Positions 23,491 through 31,988 of a DNA stretch of 39,601 bases are shown here, piece after piece. A program made the translations under genes and the position numbers. The DNA comes from Oscillospiraceae bacterium (GTDB taxonomy: Bacteria; Bacillota; Clostridia; Oscillospirales; Acutalibacteraceae). Under the pieces are notes generated by a model. That model was not told where the DNA came from, made no database searches, and saw nothing but the letters and a program-made list of their open reading frames with translations. The stretch covers positions 1 to 39,601 of the forward strand of contig SVPY01000026.1 of assembly GCA_015065615.1 (NCBI GenBank), given 5' to 3'. How positions within the stretch are numbered: position 1 is the first letter of the stretch; each line of letters opens with the position of its first letter.

Positions 23491-23541
23491 CGTAAGCACG
23501 TCATTAGGTCTTAGAAGACGTGCTTGCGGATGCTTTTGTTT
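23488..23541 (+). terminator. Terminator-like hairpin in the pnuC leader
   Basis: 15-bp stem ATCCGTAAGCACGTC (23488-23502) / GACGTGCTTGCGGAT (23517-23531) with one G-T pair, followed by GCTTTTGTTT. It ends 3 bases before the ribosome site of pnuC, so it would act on expression of that gene. The T-run is interrupted, so strength is uncertain. Confidence 0.65.
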
Positions 23542-23555
23542 ATAAAGGAGAATTT

Positions 23556-24263
23556 ATGCTAGTAAAAACGTTTAAAACCTTAAATAAATTTGAACTTACA
23601 CTCTGGATTTCTTCCTGCCTGCTTATAATCATAAGCTTTATATCGGCAGGGGAATTTAATATATGGGTACTTTTAACTTCACTTATAGGAGCTACCGCAC
23701 TTATATTTATGGAAAAAGGTGAGCCTTTGGGTCAGATTCTCACCGTGGTTTTTTCGCTTTTTTACGGCTACGTATCCTTTACCTTTCAGTATTGGGGAGA
23801 AATGATAACTTACCTTTGCATGTCTGCCCCTGCTGCATTGGCAGCCACAATAAGCTGGCTTAGAAACCCCTTTGAAAAAGGTAAAACCCAGGTAAAAATA
23901 AAAAAGATAACCCTTAAGCACTGGATAATAATTACCTTATCAAGCATTGCGGTTACCTTTATTTTCTATTATATTTTAAAATATTTTAATACTCCCAATT
24001 TATTTTTCAGTACTCTTTCAATTACCACCAGCTTTTTTGCTTCGCTTTTAACATTTTTAAGAAGCCCGTACTATGCTATAGCCTATGCAACCAACGATAT
24101 AATTTTGATAATACTTTGGATTTTAGCCTCAATTACCACGCCCTCTTACGTACCTATGGCAATGTGTTTCTTTATTTTCCTTTTAAACGACAGCTACGCT
24201 TACGTTAACTGGAGAAGAATTGAAAGAAGGCAAAGCACTAAAAAAGCGGCAGCGGAGTGTTAA
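23556..24263 (+). CDS. pnuC: Nicotinamide riboside transporter PnuC
   Basis: A 235-residue membrane protein with about seven helices. The C-terminal signature is clear: NDIILIILWILAS, YVPMAMCFFIFLLNDSYAYVNWRRIE, typical of PnuC, where Asn and Trp residues line the vitamin path. It imports nicotinamide riboside by facilitated diffusion, trapping being done by a kinase. The start is the ATG at 23556 after AAAGGAG; the in-frame TTG at 23520 lies inside the leader hairpin. Its leader carries two structured RNA domains and a terminator-like stem, suggesting control by a small molecule, possibly an NAD-related one. The 3' end overlaps the convergent gene by 26 bases. Confidence 0.88.
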   Translation: MLVKTFKTLNKFELTLWISSCLLIIISFISAGEFNIWVLLTSLIGATALIFMEKGEPLGQILTVVFSLFYGYVSFTFQYWGEMITYLCMSAPAALAATISWLRNPFEKGKTQVKIKKITLKHWIIITLSSIAVTFIFYYILKYFNTPNLFFSTLSITTSFFASLLTFLRSPYYAIAYATNDIILIILWILASITTPSYVPMAMCFFIFLLNDSYAYVNWRRIERRQSTKKAAAEC

Positions 24264-25029
24264 TTAAATAATTTACTGCTTTTTCTACTCCCTCTTTAGT
24301 TTTAACCTCCAAAACCACTTTTGCATTCACTCTGTTTGCAAGATAAAGATATTTATTAAGATCATTTTCCCCTTCATAAGGCGGAAGGTGGTCTTTTTCT
24401 TTTGTTGCATCGTGAAAATGCATATGATAAAGCTTATTTTGATTTTCAAGAATAAAGCTTTCGTCCTTATTTCCGTTTTTATGGTCATGGCCTATATCAA
24501 AGCAGAGGCCGAAAACTTCACTTTTAAGAAATAACCCGAGAGCCTTTTTCTGAAAAGAGGTATATTCTCCCGTGTTTTCTACGGTGATTTTAATATTTTT
24601 ATCCCCTATTTCACTTTCACAAAGGCATATAAATTCTTTTGCGCTTTCAAGGTAATAATCTTCATACTTATCAAAAAGATTTACTTTACCTTGTGGCAAA
24701 GTGAAATAATCTCCCTTATTTAAATGCATATTTATTATGGGAATATCCGTCTCTTTTGCAAAGGCGATAACTTCCTTTACCGTTTTAAGCCACGCATCTT
24801 TTACGTAGGGGTTAAAATCGGAAAAATTCAAAAACGCAGGGAGATGAATAGTGAAAAACACACCGTATTTTTCTTTAAGCTTATTTATATAGCTGCTACT
24901 TAGATTATTAGTTTGATATAAAGGCAGATCCATACTTATTTCCACAAAATGAAGGCTCAAGGAGGAAGCAAAAGAAGCGCAATCTTCTAAATTTTCAAAC
25001 TCCATAAGGGTAGGTATACCGTAATACAT
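24238..25029 (-). CDS. Xylose-isomerase-like TIM-barrel protein (sugar phosphate isomerase/epimerase family)
   Basis: A 263-residue single-domain TIM barrel of the AP-endonuclease-2 superfamily. Metal-ligand-bearing strands are visible: HLPAF (about 77), INMHLNKGD, VENTGEY, LCFDIGHDH, YHMHFHDATKE and VVLEVK. Members epimerise or isomerise sugars or cut abasic DNA; the short length and lack of DNA-binding loops favour the sugar branch. AGGAG precedes the ATG and a TTGACT-17-TAGAAT promoter lies upstream. Its last 26 bases overlap the end of pnuC on the other strand. Substrate unknown. Confidence 0.8.
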   Translation of the reverse strand: MYYGIPTLMEFENLEDCASFASSLSLHFVEISMDLPLYQTNNLSSSYINKLKEKYGVFFTIHLPAFLNFSDFNPYVKDAWLKTVKEVIAFAKETDIPIINMHLNKGDYFTLPQGKVNLFDKYEDYYLESAKEFICLCESEIGDKNIKITVENTGEYTSFQKKALGLFLKSEVFGLCFDIGHDHKNGNKDESFILENQNKLYHMHFHDATKEKDHLPPYEGENDLNKYLYLANRVNAKVVLEVKTKEGVEKAVNYLINTPLPLF

Positions 25030-25057
25030 ATAAACTCCTCCTGAACTTATTTATTAA

Positions 25058-25086
25058 ATTCTATCATTTTTAGGCTATTTAGTCAA
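25058..25086 (-). promoter_or_regulatory. Promoter of the TIM-barrel isomerase gene
   Basis: Minus strand TTGACT (25086-25081), 17-base spacer, TAGAAT (25063-25058), 29 bases before the ATG. Confidence 0.75.
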
Positions 25087-25091
25087 TGAAC

Positions 25092-25120
25092 TTGATTTAC
25101 CGGAAAAAAAGTATTATTAT
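25092..25120 (+). promoter_or_regulatory. Promoter of the PHP phosphatase gene
   Basis: TTGATT (25092-25097), 17-base spacer, TATTAT (25115-25120), 30 bases before the ATG, back to back with the divergent promoter. Confidence 0.7.
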
Positions 25121-25149
25121 TTACTTATCAAACTAAGGAAGTGTCATTG

Positions 25150-25959
25150 ATGAAAATTGCAAATATGCACAGCCACAGTGAATTTTCTCACGATAGCAAG
25201 GCCAAAATATACGACCATGCTTTAAAAGCTATTGAATGCGGCATTGATATTTTTGCAGTTACCGACCACGCGGATATTCAGTTCTATAAAGAAAGAAGTA
25301 TTTTAGAAAACGTACTTGAATCAAATAAAGAAACTGAAAGGGTAAATAATCTTTTCGATAAAGTAAAGGTTTTAAAGGGAGTGGAGCTTGGTGATGCTCT
25401 GTTTGCCCCCAACTATGCAAATGAGCTTTTAAGCAAAGGTGACTTTGACGTAATAATTCTTTCAGTTCATGACGTAAGAAACGAAAAGATAGATATACCT
25501 TTTTCAAACGTAGATTTTTCTGAATTCACCGAAGAAGAGCTTAATGATTTTATAAATAAATATTTCGACGATTTACTTTTAAGTTTAAAAACATTTCCCT
25601 GCGATATTGCAGCTCACTTAACTCTGCCTTTAAGGTACGTAAACGGAAAATATAAATTAAATATAGAAAGCCGTAAATTTGAAGATAAAATAACCGAAAT
25701 TTTAAAATATTTAATTGAAAATAATATTGCCCTTGAAATAAACGCCGCAGGCTATTGCGGCAACTTCATTCCCGAAAGATGGGTAGTGGAAAAATACAAA
25801 GCCATGGGCGGCTATCTGGTTACAATAGGCAGCGATGCCCACGAAAGCAAATTTTTAGATAACGGATTAAGAGATATTTTACAGGTCCTCAAAAATATAG
25901 GCTTTAAGAAATACTATTATTTTGAAAAGAGAGAAGCAAAAGAAATCAGCATAGAATAG
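25150..25959 (+). CDS. PHP-domain phosphatase, histidinol-phosphatase (HisJ) type
   Basis: A 269-residue PHP metallo-hydrolase. The metal-binding motifs run in order: NMHSHSEFSHDS (5-16), TDHAD, KGVELGD, SVHDVR, AAHLT and GSDAHE near the C-terminus. Length and motif order match HisK/HisJ histidinol-phosphatases (last dephosphorylation of histidine synthesis) from Gram-positive bacteria, but no other his gene is nearby, so a phosphatase of other specificity is possible. The start is the ATG at 25150, 8 bases after AAGGAAG; the upstream GTG lies in the ribosome site. It is a single-gene unit with promoter and terminator. Confidence 0.8.
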   Translation: MKIANMHSHSEFSHDSKAKIYDHALKAIECGIDIFAVTDHADIQFYKERSILENVLESNKETERVNNLFDKVKVLKGVELGDALFAPNYANELLSKGDFDVIILSVHDVRNEKIDIPFSNVDFSEFTEEELNDFINKYFDDLLLSLKTFPCDIAAHLTLPLRYVNGKYKLNIESRKFEDKITEILKYLIENNIALEINAAGYCGNFIPERWVVEKYKAMGGYLVTIGSDAHESKFLDNGLRDILQVLKNIGFKKYYYFEKREAKEISIE

Positions 25960-25973
25960 GCTTTATAAATTAT

Positions 25974-26014
25974 AAAGGAGACTTAATTTCGTTTGAAATC
26001 AGGTCTCCTTTTTG
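25974..26014. terminator. Terminator between convergent genes
   Basis: Stem AAAGGAGAC (25974-25982) / GTCTCCTTT (26003-26011), with an inner ATTTC/GAAAT extension, followed by T-run on the plus strand. The first gene on the minus strand ends at 26017, so it can serve both. Confidence 0.85.
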
Positions 26015-26016
26015 TT

Positions 26017-28158
26017 TTATGCTATTGCAATTACGCTTCTTTTATTAATTTTAACTTCACCCTCTGCATTATAGCGGTTTTCACCTGATGGATCGGTATA
26101 AACCGTGTAGGATTTATTCTCGGGCAATTTGATTTTTATTGTATCGTCGGTATAATTTACAATAAACTGAATCTCCTCATCACCTATACCGTATTTAGCA
26201 GTATAGAAAGGCTCCATCGATTCCACTCTTCCGCCCGAATAAAGCTCTACCTTATTTTCAGCCTTTACGTTCTCGGGCTTTTTCATAGTACCGAAATGCA
26301 GGAAATCACCGAATTTGCCCATACGCCATGCATTCATATTCCTTATAAGCTCAAAGGCATTATCGGTATCGGGCATATAGTCCTCGCTGAAATCTTTCTG
26401 ACCCCAAGCCCACTGAAGCTTGCCCTTATCGTTTACAACTAAAGTTAAAAAGTCGCCTGCAATAAAGGAGTAAGCCAAACGAAGCTGTAAGCTTAAAGGA
26501 GTTTTTCTGCCGTTTATAGTACCCTCTGCGCAAACCTGATTGCCCATAAAGTTATTTAAATATTTATGGTACATAAAGGAATAAAGAGGTACGGGGTAAC
26601 CTAAGGTATAATTAAGCTCAAAGCGGTTATCGCTGATAAGAAGCTCGGGTATAAACATCTCGGCAGCTGCGGATTCACAACCGAAAAGCATATTAGTACC
26701 CTTTTCTTTTGCCTTATCTCTTACGGATTTTAAAATATCCTTAACCTTTTCATTCTGCCATTTACCGGGCACAGGTGGGTGACCGTGATTTTTACTGTAG
26801 CACATATAGGCGGTACCGCCGTGGTTCTGGTCAAGCAGCTGGGCGTAATCTATACCTAATTTTGCCATGCCCTCTACTTCTTTCATAAGTATCTCTTTTA
26901 CCAAAGGCTGAGAGGGACACATATCGTAGCCGCTTCTTTGACCTGTGCAAATTTCGCTAAATGGCAGAGTACCTTCGGGAGAAATGCACATAATATCCTT
27001 CAGATTATTATCGGCAAAATATTTTTCCATATTATATTCTGCCACGTTACTGTTCTGAGTCCAGCCAAAGCCCGAGCAGTAAACGCCTAAAATATGGCCC
27101 TTTTCGTGGAGAGCGTCGATATATTCTTTAAGGCAGGCTTCGCCGCCGTAAGGAGGCCATACAAAGGGCGGCGCCCAGGGAGCGGTACCTTCCCAGTGCA
27201 TTAATATTACCATAATTTTGCTGCCGAATTTTTCGGAAAGCTCATCCACAAGGCTCATACCGTTAATATAGGGGAACAGACCGCTGGGATCCATTTTATC
27301 CATATCGTGATGGCCGCGAACACAGTAAGTTAAAACTATGGGGCTATCGTGATACCATGAAGGAAGGGTACTGTTTTCGGTAATGGGAGTTAAATATCCG
27401 CCTCTTTCTTTTTCAAAGAAGTCGCGGTAAATTTCAGCGCCATCGTACCAATCGCCGTCAAACACTTTAATTATGAGGTCGTGGTCGGTTTCGTACTTGC
27501 CTTCGCTAACACCGGGGTAAAGGCGCATCTGAAGCTTTATTCCGCCGTTTAAGCGGTAGAAATCCACGTTTCTTGTATTATTATTTTTATCGTGAGCACC
27601 TACGTAAAGGGAGCCGATATCCTCGTTAATAACCGCCACAAAAGGAGCAAAAACCATACCCGGGCACATACCGTAGCAGCCCATACTGGGGTACTTGGGC
27701 TCAAAGTAAGGGAAACCGCCTTTTTCTCTTACTGTAATATCTTCGATTATTGCGCCTTCGTTATAGGGCCATAAAATTTTGCTCTTGCCGCCATTATCAC
27801 GGAAGGTATCGTTAACTGCAATACCGGGGTATTCAAGCCATTCAAGCTGCTTATCGCCCTCTACTTTTGCATTGAATTTTAATTCGGCGCTATCGTCAAA
27901 CGTTACAAGCAAACTTGCTTTCAGGTTTTCGGTAAAGCTGAAATTTAAAGTAAGGCTTTTTTCCGTTTCCTCATAAGTACAAACGGCATCGGTTGTGTTA
28001 AAATCAAGAGCTTCACCCTTATCGCCGCGGAAACGAAGAGTCATTAAAGGCGGCTGATTTTCACTTAAAAGATTTTTACCATTCTTTAAAAGTGAAGCAA
28101 TAACACCTTTTTCATTATCAATATTAAGTTCGTAAAAGTTATTTTTAATTTTTATCAT
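26017..28158 (-). CDS. Putative glycoside hydrolase, DUF6259-like
   Basis: A 713-residue protein without signal peptide. An N-terminal beta-sandwich (about 1-260) is followed by a TIM-barrel-like region (about 270-580) with acidic candidates in GIDYAQLLDQNHGG and LFGCESAAAEMF, and a C-terminal beta domain. The stretch YSKNHGHPPVPGKW and the DQN motif are what I associate with DUF6259 proteins, thought to be glycoside hydrolases related to GH101/GH36-like barrels. It is probably cytoplasmic and acts on imported oligosaccharides. It overlaps the HIT gene by ATGA. Function is inferred from fold; the linkage cut is unknown. Confidence 0.65.
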   Translation of the reverse strand: MIKIKNNFYELNIDNEKGVIASLLKNGKNLLSENQPPLMTLRFRGDKGEALDFNTTDAVCTYEETEKSLTLNFSFTENLKASLLVTFDDSAELKFNAKVEGDKQLEWLEYPGIAVNDTFRDNGGKSKILWPYNEGAIIEDITVREKGGFPYFEPKYPSMGCYGMCPGMVFAPFVAVINEDIGSLYVGAHDKNNNTRNVDFYRLNGGIKLQMRLYPGVSEGKYETDHDLIIKVFDGDWYDGAEIYRDFFEKERGGYLTPITENSTLPSWYHDSPIVLTYCVRGHHDMDKMDPSGLFPYINGMSLVDELSEKFGSKIMVILMHWEGTAPWAPPFVWPPYGGEACLKEYIDALHEKGHILGVYCSGFGWTQNSNVAEYNMEKYFADNNLKDIMCISPEGTLPFSEICTGQRSGYDMCPSQPLVKEILMKEVEGMAKLGIDYAQLLDQNHGGTAYMCYSKNHGHPPVPGKWQNEKVKDILKSVRDKAKEKGTNMLFGCESAAAEMFIPELLISDNRFELNYTLGYPVPLYSFMYHKYLNNFMGNQVCAEGTINGRKTPLSLQLRLAYSFIAGDFLTLVVNDKGKLQWAWGQKDFSEDYMPDTDNAFELIRNMNAWRMGKFGDFLHFGTMKKPENVKAENKVELYSGGRVESMEPFYTAKYGIGDEEIQFIVNYTDDTIKIKLPENKSYTVYTDPSGENRYNAEGEVKINKRSVIAIA

Positions 28159-28574
28159 AAGTTAGCCTTTATTAATTCGATCATTTCTTTATATTCTTCA
28201 TCGGACAAATAGGTTTTTCCGGGATTCATTTGGAAAACGCCGCCCCATTCATCGCCGCCTTCATATTTAGGTACAAGGTGCATATGTAAATGGCAGCCTG
28301 TATCGCCGTAAGCGCCGTAGTTAACTTTATTGGGCTTAAAAGCTTTGTGGATGGCGTTTGATGCTTTAACAACGTCCGCCATAAAAGCATTTCTTTCCTC
28401 TTCGCTTATATCCACAATTTCGCTTACGTGGTCCTTATAAGCCACGATAACTCTGCCCTTTTTGCTTTGCTCCTTAAATAGAATAAGCTGACTTACGCTT
28501 AAATCGCAAATTTTGATGCCGAATTTATCAAGCAGTTCACCGCCCTGACAGTATGCGCAGTTTAAATCTTTCAT
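28155..28574 (-). CDS. HIT-family nucleotide hydrolase/transferase
   Basis: A 139-residue histidine-triad protein. The triad HLHMHLV has His95, His97 and His99, and an N-terminal CAYC (6-9) may hold zinc as in other HIT proteins. Members hydrolyse nucleoside phosphoramidates or dinucleoside polyphosphates. AAAGGA precedes the ATG, and its end overlaps the putative glycoside hydrolase gene by 4 bases, so they are co-translated. The pairing may be incidental, or may point to a nucleotide-sugar step. Confidence 0.88.
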   Translation of the reverse strand: MKDLNCAYCQGGELLDKFGIKICDLSVSQLILFKEQSKKGRVIVAYKDHVSEIVDISEEERNAFMADVVKASNAIHKAFKPNKVNYGAYGDTGCHLHMHLVPKYEGGDEWGGVFQMNPGKTYLSDEEYKEMIELIKANL

Positions 28575-28654
28575 ATTGCAATTCCTTTCTTATGTTTTAC
28601 ATACTTTAAAAACATTAAATAACCGCTATTTGTATTTACTCTCATTTTAGCATA

Positions 28655-29173
28655 TCAGTTTCTTTTTTGCAATATAAACCGCCACGGCTTTTCTCTGTCC
28701 TCTTCTTTTGCGTAGTCTATGCCGATTCTTTTGCCCGTAATCACTTCAAAATTTTCTTCATCCGTTTCAAAATATATCTCGCTATTTTCGCTTATTACGT
28801 TTGTATTATTCAGCTCTTTGGTAATTTTCAAAGCTTTTGTAAGCTTGCCCGGGCCGTCGTATGGCTTTTCGCAGGCTCTTATTAATACCGCCTGGGCATC
28901 GTTTTCTTCACCCGTTACTATATTTAAAAGATGATGAATACCGTAGCAGAGGTAAATATATACCGTGCCGCCTTTTTTGTACATGGTTTCGGTTCTCGGA
29001 GTTCTGCCTTTATAGGCGTGGCAAGCGCTGTCAGTTTCGCCTATATAGGCTTCGGTTTCCGTTACCCGCAGTTTATATTCTTTATCTCCTGCCTTATGCA
29101 CGAGAATTTTGCCCACAAGCTCTCTTGCAACAGTCAAACAGTCCCTATTAAAAAATTCTTTAGCGAGCTTCAC
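28655..29173 (-). CDS. DNA-3-methyladenine glycosylase (AAG/MPG family)
   Basis: A 172-residue monofunctional base-excision enzyme that removes 3-methyladenine and other alkylated purines. Family motifs: ARELVGKILVH (16-26), VTETEAYIGETDSACHAYKG with the catalytic Glu, TVYIYLCYGIHHLLNIVTG, and AVLIRACEP-like AVLIRACEK. It is somewhat shorter than the usual 190-210 residues but complete. The start is GTG 29173, 6 bases after GGGGTGA. It has its own promoter (29219-29191). Confidence 0.9.
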   Translation of the reverse strand: MKLAKEFFNRDCLTVARELVGKILVHKAGDKEYKLRVTETEAYIGETDSACHAYKGRTPRTETMYKKGGTVYIYLCYGIHHLLNIVTGEENDAQAVLIRACEKPYDGPGKLTKALKITKELNNTNVISENSEIYFETDEENFEVITGKRIGIDYAKEEDREKPWRFILQKRN

Positions 29174-29190
29174 ATTATCACCCCAAATTA

Positions 29191-29219
29191 ATTATACACC
29201 TGCAAGCAGATAAGGTAAA
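29191..29219 (-). promoter_or_regulatory. Promoter of the DNA glycosylase gene
   Basis: Minus strand TTTACC (29219-29214), 17-base spacer, TATAAT (29196-29191), 18 bases before the GTG start. The -35 abuts the T-run of the upstream terminator. Confidence 0.6.
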
Positions 29220-29249
29220 GAAAAACTGCAGAGAAAAGTCCCTGCAGTT
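29217..29249 (-). terminator. Terminator of the transporter/serine hydrolase operon
   Basis: Stem AACTGCAG (29224-29231) / CTGCAGTT (29242-29249) followed on the minus strand by a T-run, 10 bases after the stop of the serine hydrolase gene. Confidence 0.8.
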
Positions 29250-29258
29250 AACTTATAT

Positions 29259-30377
29259 TCAGATATTTGCGTAAATTACGTTTCGGATTCTATTATGAGT
29301 TCTTACGTCCTCAGTATCAAAAACGTGCTGCATATAGAAGATAACAAGGTCGTTTTCGGGGTCAATTGAGCCATATGAACCTGATGCACCGCCCCAACCA
29401 AAGGGACCGAAGCCAACGGTAGAGCCAAGTTTTGCCTGATCCATTATAACTCTTACGCCAAGGCCGTAGCCCATACCTATATGAGTATAACCATAGCCTT
29501 CAAACTGCTTACCTTCAAGCTGATTTAAACGCATTAAATTTATAGTACTTCTCTTTAAAAGCTTTTCGCCTGAAGCTAAAGCTGCCTGGAATTTCATATA
29601 ATCATCCACACTGGAGATAAGTCCGCCGCTGGCGCTTTCCTTCATAATTGGCGGTAAAAGGCAATTAGCGGCGCCCTTTACTTCCAGGGGCTTATCCTTA
29701 CCGTGGTACCAATACTGATTGGCAAGAGCTTTACTCTCGGTTCTTTCCAAGGTAAAAGCAGTATTCTTCATACCCAGAGGCTTAAAAATATGCTCGTATA
29801 AGTAATCGCTGAATTTAAGTCCGCTTATTTTCTCAATTAAAGCGGCAAGCATTTCGTAACAAATGCCGTAAAGGAACTTTTCACCGGGCTCAAAGAATAA
29901 GGGAGCCTCTGCAATATATTTAGGAAGCAAACTTAAGGGACATTCGCCCTTTGTATCCATATAGAATTTCTGACCTATAACTTTATACTCTGCTTCGCCG
30001 CCTTCGCCTATACCTGCAGTCATACGGAATAAATCCCTTATTGTAATTTCTTTCTCTGCAGGTTTAAGAGAACCGTCGGGCATTTTTACCATCATATTTT
30101 TGAATTCGGGGAAAAATCTTGATAATTTATCTTCAAGCACAAATTCGCCCTTCTCAAAAAGCTGCAGTGCCGCCACCGCGGTAACCACCTTTGTATTGGA
30201 ATATAAATTGTAGAGGGTGTTTTCGGTAATAGGCTCCTTGGTTTCCATATCGGCGTAACCTGTCATTTTGCGGTAAACTTCTTTACCGCCCTGCCATACG
30301 GCTAAATCCACACCGGGAATGCCGAACTCCTCCATTATGTTATCTAGTAATTTATCAAGGTCTTTTGTAAATTTCAT
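29259..30377 (-). CDS. Serine hydrolase, beta-lactamase class C / EstB-like family
   Basis: A 372-residue cytoplasmic-looking protein without signal peptide. The nucleophile motif is SNTK (Ser60, Lys63), the second motif region is LYGICYEMLA with a Tyr but without the usual YxN Asn, and FGWGGASG near residue 330 replaces the KTG/HxG box. This pattern fits esterases or peptidases of the beta-lactamase fold rather than true AmpC. It lies 19 bases after an MFS sugar transporter gene and is probably co-transcribed, so it may deacylate or trim an imported compound. Substrate unknown. Confidence 0.85.
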   Translation of the reverse strand: MKFTKDLDKLLDNIMEEFGIPGVDLAVWQGGKEVYRKMTGYADMETKEPITENTLYNLYSNTKVVTAVAALQLFEKGEFVLEDKLSRFFPEFKNMMVKMPDGSLKPAEKEITIRDLFRMTAGIGEGGEAEYKVIGQKFYMDTKGECPLSLLPKYIAEAPLFFEPGEKFLYGICYEMLAALIEKISGLKFSDYLYEHIFKPLGMKNTAFTLERTESKALANQYWYHGKDKPLEVKGAANCLLPPIMKESASGGLISSVDDYMKFQAALASGEKLLKRSTINLMRLNQLEGKQFEGYGYTHIGMGYGLGVRVIMDQAKLGSTVGFGPFGWGGASGSYGSIDPENDLVIFYMQHVFDTEDVRTHNRIRNVIYANI

Positions 30378-30396
30378 ATCTGATTTACCTTTTTAA

Positions 30397-31839
30397 TTAA
30401 TACTCTCTTGAAAGCTGTGCTTCAGCCTCTTCTTTTGTAATTTCGCCACGGTTACACTTAGTCATAATTTCGACGTCTTTACTTCTGAGTTTATAGAAGC
30501 ACAGAAGCAGAACGTAAGCAATAGCAGATGATATCATACCGGGTAAAGTAGTAACGAGGAACATTTCTGTAATAGCCTGCTGAGTCTGAACTACACCTGA
30601 AGCTGCTAAATCGGCAATACTTTCGGCTTCAACAAGCACGAAGGAAGTAAGGCTTAAAAGGAAAGTTCCTAAAGCTGTGCTGAAAGCACCGGGAATTTTA
30701 GCGGAGAAGGTTTGAACTGCAAAGTTAATACCTGTTGCATCGATACCTGTCTTATATCTGCCGTACTCTAAAGCATCAAGAGTAAACATATAAGCTACAA
30801 GGCCGCTGAGGGTAGCGGGAATAGCAGTAACTATAGAGGTGGTAATTGCCCAGGTAACGTTCAGGAAGCCGCAGAAATAAGCGAATATACCAACTATACC
30901 CCAGGCAAAAGTAAAGAGGTTACAAGCCATATAGAGCTTGAATCTATCTACTTTCTTTAATATGTAAGGAAGCAAAAGTCCCAGTACAGGTCCGGGGATC
31001 ATATTAAGCCAGGTTGTGATAATGCCGAAACTTGTTTGACCGTAAAGATAGTAGGTACCAACCATACCTGCGGCACCGCCTGTAGCACATATACCGCAAA
31101 GGATCTGGCAGCCGTACATAAGAGTTAAGTACTTATTATGTCTTAAATAAGTAAACATTTCTCTTAATGTGAACTTTTTCTCTTCTTTCTTTTCTTCTTT
31201 TTCATTCTCTTCAATAACACATCTTTCTTTACCTAAGAAGCAAAGGGGAAGTGTGAAAAGAACACCAACACCGCATACGATTAAAGCAGATAAGCCAAAG
31301 CTCATACCGCAGTTTTCACCAACGAGCCAGGTCATAATGGTTGAGCAAATAAGTGTACCTGCACCGTGGAAAACTCTTGCAACGGAGAAAAGTGTGTTTC
31401 TCTCGTCCATATTGGCGCTCATTGTAGTAGTCATTGAGAAGAAAGGAACGTCGCATACTGTGTAAGCTGCATCCCAAAGCATATAGGTAACTGCAAACCA
31501 TATAAGCTTGCCTGTTTCACTCCATGAGCCGGGCATATTGAATACCGCTAAAGATGCAAGAGGCATAATTACTGCCGATACTCGAAGCCAAGGGAGACAT
31601 TTTTCTTTTTTGAATTTTACTCTGTCGAAAATAAATGCAAAAAGAGGATCATTTACAGCATCCCAGATTTTGATGCCAAGGAAAATAAGTGCGATTTTGC
31701 CAAGGTCCACGCCCTGGAGTAAAAGGTAGGTGTTTAAGTAGCCGCCAACTATCTGGTAATAAAAAAGCATACCGATACCAAAAAGCCAGAAGCTGAAGCG
31801 CTCGGAATAAGTGGTGGTATAGCCCGCTTTTCTGAACAT
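30397..31839 (-). CDS. MFS transporter of the GPH (glycoside-pentoside-hexuronide, MelB-like) family
   Basis: A 480-residue protein with 12 membrane helices and a charged central loop (about residues 205-225, Glu/Lys rich). The N-terminal KIWDAVNDPLFAFIFDR (about 57-73) is the cation-site motif of GPH cation:sugar symporters, and DERNTLFSVARVF follows in loop 4-5. It imports a glycoside with Na+ or H+. GGAGG lies 8 bases before the ATG, and a TTGACG-17-TAATAT promoter is 35 bases further up. It is paired with a serine hydrolase gene and divergent from the D-serine ammonia-lyase operon. Confidence 0.9.
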   Translation of the reverse strand: MFRKAGYTTTYSERFSFWLFGIGMLFYYQIVGGYLNTYLLLQGVDLGKIALIFLGIKIWDAVNDPLFAFIFDRVKFKKEKCLPWLRVSAVIMPLASLAVFNMPGSWSETGKLIWFAVTYMLWDAAYTVCDVPFFSMTTTMSANMDERNTLFSVARVFHGAGTLICSTIMTWLVGENCGMSFGLSALIVCGVGVLFTLPLCFLGKERCVIEENEKEEKKEEKKFTLREMFTYLRHNKYLTLMYGCQILCGICATGGAAGMVGTYYLYGQTSFGIITTWLNMIPGPVLGLLLPYILKKVDRFKLYMACNLFTFAWGIVGIFAYFCGFLNVTWAITTSIVTAIPATLSGLVAYMFTLDALEYGRYKTGIDATGINFAVQTFSAKIPGAFSTALGTFLLSLTSFVLVEAESIADLAASGVVQTQQAITEMFLVTTLPGMISSAIAYVLLLCFYKLRSKDVEIMTKCNRGEITKEEAEAQLSREY

Positions 31840-31873
31840 ATTTCATTCCTCCGATAAATAATTTATTAATATT

Positions 31874-31902
31874 ATATTAACAATTTTCAGAATATTCGTC
31901 AA
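31874..31902 (-). promoter_or_regulatory. Promoter of the GPH transporter/serine hydrolase operon
   Basis: Minus strand TTGACG (31902-31897), 17-base spacer, TAATAT (31879-31874). Confidence 0.75.
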
Positions 31903-31937
31903 TGTTTTTTTGAAACAAGTTGGCGATTTGATCGCTC

Positions 31938-31966
31938 TTGACTTTTATGTAAATATTTTATAAAAT
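31938..31966 (+). promoter_or_regulatory. Promoter of the D-serine ammonia-lyase operon
   Basis: TTGACT (31938-31943), 17-base spacer, TAAAAT (31961-31966), then CGGAGG and the ATG at 31989, leaving a very short leader. Confidence 0.75.
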
Positions 31967-31988
31967 AAAGCGAGCGGAGGTATATTTT

